From contig OZ021727.1 in the NCBI GenBank assembly GCA_963978545.1, positions 54,138,487-54,202,486 of the forward strand: a stretch of 64,000 bases of DNA, written 5' to 3'. The translations under genes and the position numbers were made by a program. This DNA is from Linyphia triangularis. Lineage: Eukaryota; Arthropoda; Arachnida; Araneae; Linyphiidae. The stretch's first letter is position 1, and each line of letters opens with the position of its first letter. The notes under the pieces were generated by a model. The model searched no databases and had not been told where the DNA came from. It saw only the letters and a program-made list of their open reading frames with translations. Of this stretch, positions 61,736 to 64,000 are shown piece by piece.

Positions 61736-61978
61736 TGTGGCGGCGCGAGCTTGTTGGTATGATATTTTGAACTCCATCGGAGTGAGATGAGATGATTTCT
61801 CGTGCGTTGCATAGCGACGGAAAAAATAACTTTCCTGGCGAGCAGTTTTATTTTTATTATTTGTGTTCCATGAATATTTTCTTAGCATGTTGTATCGTTG
61901 GTGTTTATTTAGTTAATTAAAGTCTAATAAATTTATGTTAAACTAAAATGGAGTCTGATTACTAATCCAAGGATCACA
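61736..61978 (+). repeat. 5' LTR of the Gypsy-type element, about 243 bp
   Basis: It starts TGTGGCGGCGCGAGC and is taken to end at GGATCACA, followed by ACATCGCTAAAGTGGTGA, a spacing and sequence type common just after the 5' LTR in arthropod Gypsy elements. It holds an AATAAA-like ATAAATTTATG near 61928. The 3' LTR is outside the window, so the borders are inferred. Confidence 0.6.
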
Positions 61979-62296
61979 ACATCGCTAAAGTGGTGATTTT
62001 TACGGACTCTGAACTTTCATGAGTAACCTTATTGCGAATACCGGCTGGACTGGAAAGTTTCACGGAATGTAATAAGAAGTGCAAGCACCAATGTGAAAGT
62101 AAAGTGGCCTGAATGGTTTATTTTTGAAGATTGTGGCAATTCGATCGTTTCGAATTTGGATGTTGCTAGTCAATACACCATCTCCGAAGAATTAATAAAG
62201 AACTTCCCAACTTGGTGAGTGATGAATTAGATCCTGCTCGGTGACCATTTTCGTACGTTATTTTGTAAGAATTTTCTTGGGCTTTCGTATATAAAT

Positions 62297-63145
62297 ATGT
62301 CACACGAGGGTGATCAGGATACATTTTCGTTACCTTCCACAATGGAGGTGGCAAGAGTTGCATTTTGTCCGCCCCCATTTTGGGAAAATAACCCAGAATT
62401 ATGGTTTGGCCAACTCGAGTCACAGTTTCACATTTCTGGTATCACAGCAGATGCCACAAAATTTCATTCTGTGGTTACAGCCTTAAATGCAAGTGTACTT
62501 TCTTGTGCAACCGATTTAGTTCGCACACCCCCCCCCACTGAAAATATGTACATAACTTTAAAATCGCAAAATTTAAGCAATTTTGTGCAATCTGATTATT
62601 TTCGCCTCAAGCAACTTTTGCAAGATTTAACCCTTGGCGATAAAAAACCTTCGCAGCTACTTCTCGAGATGCGGAATTTGGCCGATGGGAAAATTACTGA
62701 CGAAGTCTTGAAATCTGTGTGGCTTCAACGCCTCCCTGTTTCTATGCAACATATTTTATCTCTAAGCAGTGAAACTTTAGATGGGCTGTCAAAAATAGCC
62801 GACAAGGTCAATGAAGTATCAGGTTGCACACTTGCGGTTTCTAGTGTATCATCAGGACATGAAAAGACAGAGATTCAAATTCTACGGGATGAAATGGCAG
62901 CACTTCGCGCTGATATGAAAAGTTTGTTAAATGGCTCTAAACAGCGCTTTGAAGTCGTAATAGAAATAGAACAACCACCCGTAGTAGAGAGGGGTCATGC
63001 AATGTTTTATGCTGGTACCACAAACGTTTCGGAGATAAAGCCCGTGATTGCATTAAACCTTGTGAGTTTACGGAAAACAATTAAGCGCTTCTGTTTTAAC
63101 GGCGGCAGATTGCAGCTTACTTTCCAGTCGTCTGTTTGTTATTGA
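62297..63145 (+). pseudogene. Gag-like protein of the Gypsy element, frameshifted
   Basis: The start MSHEGDQDTF leads into a capsid-like helical region: FWENNPELWFGQLESQFHIS, FVQSDYFRLKQLLQDLTLGD and LLLEMRNLADGK, up to about residue 215. Then the frame is lost near 62950: the CCHC-like knuckle (a C-x2-H start with FG and two more Cys) is visible only in another frame at 62995-63060, and the last 60 codons of the long frame are therefore out of register. The protein would pack element RNA in the cytoplasm. Confidence 0.75.
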
Positions 63146-63999
63146 CAAAAATTCCGGCTTTCGTTTTTTGGTCGATTGTGGTGTTGCAATAAGCTGCATT
63201 CCCGAAGGACTTGTGAAAAAAAGCACATCTTCGGAACTTTTTAATTACGCGGCTAACGACAGTAAAATTCGCACTTACGGTACTAAGAAGTATAACCCAA
63301 ATATCGGGTTGCGTCGAGTATTTACATGGGTTTTTTGGATAGCTGATGTTTCGCATCCGATTTTGGGCGCAGATTTTTTGGAGTATTTTGGTCTTGTGGT
63401 AGACGTTAAAAATAGACAGCTTGTTGATGGCCTAACTAAGCTTAATGCCAAAGCCACAATTTGTCCTGGTCCCACATTAGGATTAACTCTAATTTCAGAG
63501 GCATCCCCGTACCATAAAATTCTGGCCAAATATCCCCAACTTGTTAACTTGAATTTAAGTAATGAGAGAATGACTCATTCTGTCACTCATTGTATAGAAA
63601 CAAAAGGTCCACCTGTATATTCTAAAGCTAGGCGCTTATCGCCAGAAAAACTTAAAATCGTCAAAAAAGAATTTGAAGAACTACTACAAAAAGGAATAAT
63701 TCGACCTTCTAGTAGTCCTTACGCAAGCCCAATACATCTTGTACCAAAGAAAAATAATACTTGGCGAATTGTAGGTGATTTTCGGCGGTTAAATTTTCAA
63801 ACTATCCCGGATAGATATCCCCTTCCTCACATTCAAGATTTTTCACATGGACTTGCAGGGAAAAATATTTTTTTCAAAGGTAGACCTCGTAAAGGCCTAT
63901 CATCAGATTTCCATAGAGCCTAAAGACATTCCAAAAACCGCAGTCATTTCCCCGGTGGGGCTTTTTGAATACGTAAAAATGTGCTTTGGATTGCGTAAC
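63129..63999 (+). pseudogene. Protease and start of reverse transcriptase, frameshifted
   Basis: The protease region begins near 63129 with SRLFVIDKN and FRFLVDCGVAISCIP, where the usual catalytic D-T/S-G is D-C-G, followed by PILGADFLEYFGL, the conserved second protease block. From about 63640 it runs into the reverse transcriptase fingers: GIIRPSSSPYASPIHLVPKK, WRIVGDFRRLN, PDRYPLPHI. The frame stops at 63923 because a run of seven T near 63867 shifts it by one; the expected continuation is seen in the next frame to the window end. The catalytic YxDD lies outside. Confidence 0.8.
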
Positions 64000-64000
64000 T

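Larger units (their letters stand above)
61736..64000 (+). mobile_element. Gypsy-type LTR retrotransposon, 5' part
   Basis: The order is 5' LTR, leader, gag-like frame, protease and the start of the reverse transcriptase, then the window ends. It is inserted upstream of the first receptor exon in the window, antisense to that gene. Several single-base shifts break the coding sequence. No envelope gene can be judged because the 3' part is outside. Confidence 0.85.

Noticed and set aside
62166..62423. Minus-strand frame opposite the gag region
   Set aside because: Shadow of the real plus-strand frame.

Overview
The window is AT-rich eukaryotic DNA from an animal, most likely an arthropod and probably an arachnid such as a spider. 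This is inferred from a Dscam-type cell-adhesion gene with very long introns, abundant transposon relics of arthropod type, and long (TA)n microsatellites. Nothing prokaryotic is present: no operons, no CRISPR, no rRNA or free-standing tRNA gene. The organism call is an inference from gene families, not from a marker sequence.

Host gene. Eight minus-strand exons between 61426 and 34126 form the 3' half of one Dscam-like receptor: two exons of the penultimate fibronectin III (FNIII) domain (61328-61426, 61035-61220), a one-exon last FNIII domain (46709-47002), a transmembrane exon (45406-45567) and four cytoplasmic exons (44161-44405, 43627-43702, 42381-42582, 34126-34244). All have AG/GT borders and every junction keeps the reading frame. 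The 5' half lies beyond 64000, upstream on the minus strand. The 3' end was not found and should lie below 34126. The introns between exons 2 and 3 (14 kb) and exons 7 and 8 (8 kb) are filled with mobile elements.

Transposon relics, 1-34 kb. Four decayed members of one DNA-transposon protein family lie at 1321-3447, about 10950-12130, 13605-14805 (a foldback) and 21923-24010. Between and after them come a 470-bp (TA)n tract, two complex tandem arrays (9.1-9.6 kb and 14.8-15.9 kb), a 203-bp hairpin MITE, a 1.16-kb hAT-like element, a chain of hairpins carrying (TA)n tracts, and a mariner-derived foldback nested inside another foldback (33080-34050).

Mobile elements inside the receptor introns. 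A 3.1-kb TTAA-flanked element encodes a DDE transposase of the Mutator/Kolobok type (34696-37796), and a 726-bp non-autonomous element has related ends (53926-54651). There is a hAT-type MITE with a perfect 8-bp target duplication (39325-40005), a LINE 3' end with an RNase H domain (50465-51350), and two tRNA-derived SINEs of about 185 bp, one split by a 257-bp hairpin MITE. A 2.3-kb inverted dimer (56022-58329) carries a different deletion of the same gene in each arm. A Gypsy-type LTR retrotransposon begins at 61736 and runs off the end with several frameshifts.

Most of the remaining sequence is AT-rich DNA in which nothing could be recognised.
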